From assembly GCA_031281925.1 (NCBI GenBank), contig JAITES010000254.1:1-7809 (forward strand): a DNA stretch of 7,809 nucleotides, read 5' to 3'. Each line of letters begins with the position of its first letter. Position 1 is the first letter of the stretch. Below are positions 6,709 through 7,809 of the stretch, piece by piece. This DNA comes from Treponema sp. Its GTDB lineage: Bacteria; Spirochaetota; Spirochaetia; Treponematales; Breznakiellaceae. A model generated the notes under the pieces. It saw only the letters and a program-made list of their open reading frames with translations. It had not been told where the DNA came from and did not search any database. The translations under genes and the position numbers were made by a program.

Positions 6709-6730
6709 AATTATTTTACAGAGGTTACTT

Positions 6731-7570
6731 ATGAAAATGGAAGAGGTTTTTGAAAAGCTGCGTACCCTGCAGGATATTCTTTCAAAAAAGATTGCCCTTG
6801 AGCAGGCAAAGCAGGAAAAACCGAAAATACTGGATACCCAGAAAGAACTCCTGGCACGGATGAAAAAATCCTTTATCGAGCGGAATCAGGAATACGAGAA
6901 AGCCAGAGTGAACGAGGTGGAACTGCGTAACCTGCTTGCGGAAGCGGAGGGGATGCGGGAAAAGGCTGAAAAACACATGGATGCCATCAGTACCCAGCGT
7001 GAGTATGAGGCTCTGGACAAAGAGATTCGGGACGCTGCGGAAAAAGAGCAGCAGTACAGGAAAGAACTGCAGAAGGAAGAACGGCTTCTTTCGGATCTTG
7101 ATGAGCAGATGAAGCAAAATACCGCCCTCATTGAACAGCAGGAAAGAGAATTTGAAGATCGCCGTTCGGGAATAGAATCGGAAATCGCCGCAATAGATGC
7201 ACAGCTTGAAGAGCTGGCCCATAGCGAAAAAGAGATAAGCCCCGATCTGGATCCGGAGGTGTTCTTCAAGTTCGAACGGATCGTAAAGAACAAGGGCGGA
7301 CGCGGCATCGTTGCCATTAAAAACGGAGTCTGTATGGGCTGTCACATGATTCTGCCTGCCCAGTTTGCCAACCAGGTTCGCCTGGGTAAGGAAATAGTAT
7401 TCTGCCCCTACTGTTCACGTATTCTCTATTACGAAGAATCGGAAGATGGTGAGGATGAATTCTTCGACACGGAAGATTCGGGGAGCCTCTCCGATCTGGA
7501 TGATCTTGAAGAAGATTTCGATGAAGATGAAGAGGAGGAAGAAAAGATCAACATCGACTATGAAGAGTGA
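6731..7570 (+). CDS. Coiled-coil C4-type zinc-ribbon protein (COG1579 / zf-RING_7 family)
   Basis: The 279-residue protein has a long, highly charged helical coiled coil (about 1-175) followed by a C4 zinc ribbon: Cys201-x2-Cys204 and Cys225-x2-Cys228, in GVCMGCHM and FCPYCSR. This is the layout of the COG1579 family, which includes Helicobacter HP0958 (FlgZ) and chlamydial CdsZ, linked there to flagellar or secretion functions and RNA binding. The function in this lineage is not established. After the ribbon comes a 45-residue tail (235-279) with 27 Asp/Glu residues and a single Lys. I start at ATG 6731 because AGAGG lies 6 bases upstream; an in-frame TTG at 6659 would add 24 residues without a ribosome site and overlap rpoD. 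It follows rpoD by 68 bases and precedes RNase P RNA. Confidence 0.88.
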   Translation: MKMEEVFEKLRTLQDILSKKIALEQAKQEKPKILDTQKELLARMKKSFIERNQEYEKARVNEVELRNLLAEAEGMREKAEKHMDAISTQREYEALDKEIRDAAEKEQQYRKELQKEERLLSDLDEQMKQNTALIEQQEREFEDRRSGIESEIAAIDAQLEELAHSEKEISPDLDPEVFFKFERIVKNKGGRGIVAIKNGVCMGCHMILPAQFANQVRLGKEIVFCPYCSRILYYEESEDGEDEFFDTEDSGSLSDLDDLEEDFDEDEEEEEKINIDYEE

Positions 7571-7599
7571 TAAACCTTCATGTCGTGGAACAGGTTTTT

Positions 7600-7809
7600 A
7601 TAGCGATGAACCAGGCTGCCGCCGTTTGAATGTACTTTGTAGTTCAGGCGGAGGAAAGTCCGGGCTCCGCAGGGCATGATGCCGGATAATACCCGGGCAG
7701 AGGCTGCGAAAGCATCCTCCGACAGACAGTGCAACAGAAAAAACACAGCGAAGGCGCTGCCGCAAGGCCGGCGCCCGCAATGGTGAAAAGGCGGGGCAAG
7801 AGCCCACCA
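7600..7809 (+). ncRNA. rnpB: RNase P RNA, 5' part (cut by window end)
   Basis: RNase P RNA is the catalytic subunit that trims tRNA 5' leaders. The universal P4 segment GAGGAAAGTCCGGGCTCC starts at 7651, and the second conserved block CAGTGCAACAGA is at 7727-7738. A P12-like hairpin with GCAA loop follows (GGCGC 7753-7757, GCC 7759-7761, loop 7762-7765, GGC 7766-7768, GCGCC 7771-7775). GGTGAAAAGG with AAGAGCCCACC sits near the edge, as in the bacterial A-type RNA. The P3 stem pairs GCCGCC near 7618-7623 with GGCGG near 7647-7651. The 5' end is placed near 7600 by alignment in memory with E. coli, within about ten bases. The 3' portion, including the other P4 strand, lies beyond the window. 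No strong promoter is visible, so it may be processed from the operon transcript. Confidence 0.95.

Noticed and set aside
7560..7581. Hairpin ATGAAG/CTTCAT over the stop of the zinc-ribbon gene as a terminator
   Set aside because: The stem is only 6 AT-leaning pairs with a 10-base loop, and the T-run comes 14 bases later, not directly after the stem.
7599..7604. TATAGC as the rnpB -10 box
   Set aside because: It would place the start near 7611, inside the expected RNA, and the matching -35 region is poor.

Overview
The window is a compact block of bacterial housekeeping genes. Its best match is a spirochete, probably a treponeme of the termite-gut or free-living type with balanced GC. I base this on the look of the proteins and the gene order, not on a database search. 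A full-length group 1 sigma factor, a bacterial-type DnaG, an MltG and an A-type RNase P RNA show that the DNA is bacterial chromosome. I see no phage, transposon or CRISPR signal.

Layout: the left end reads leftward (minus strand). A sigma-70-type promoter (391-419) drives tRNA-Thr(TGT), then tRNA-Tyr(GTA), neither with an encoded CCA. Then comes the start of an unrecognised small protein gene (133 down to the window edge), whose Shine-Dalgarno lies inside a perfect hairpin. From about 420 everything reads rightward: a YkgJ-type cysteine-cluster protein (495-959), an MBL-fold phosphodiesterase-like hydrolase (960-1904), mltG (1909-3000), dnaG (3000-4829), rpoD (4833-6662), a coiled-coil C4 zinc-ribbon protein (6731-7570), and the 5' part of RNase P RNA (about 7600 to the edge). 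The first five rightward genes abut, overlap by one base or are 3-4 bases apart, so they form one operon. The longest rightward gaps are 68 bases after rpoD and about 30 bases before rnpB.

How the genes fit together: this is a variant of the macromolecular-synthesis operon. It joins replication priming (dnaG) to transcription initiation (rpoD), with mltG in front instead of the rpsU seen in enterobacteria. MltG links it to peptidoglycan synthesis. RNase P RNA at the right edge makes tRNA 5' ends, and two of its substrates are transcribed divergently at the left edge. A good promoter-like sequence lies inside dnaG in an unusually AT-rich stretch and could give rpoD its own transcription.

I did not find a convincing new biological system. 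The points most worth a second look are the hairpin-masked ribosome site on the tRNA-linked small gene, the dnaG-internal promoter candidate, the very acidic tail of the zinc-ribbon protein, the back-to-back promoters between the tRNAs and the operon, and single mismatches in the stems of both tRNAs.
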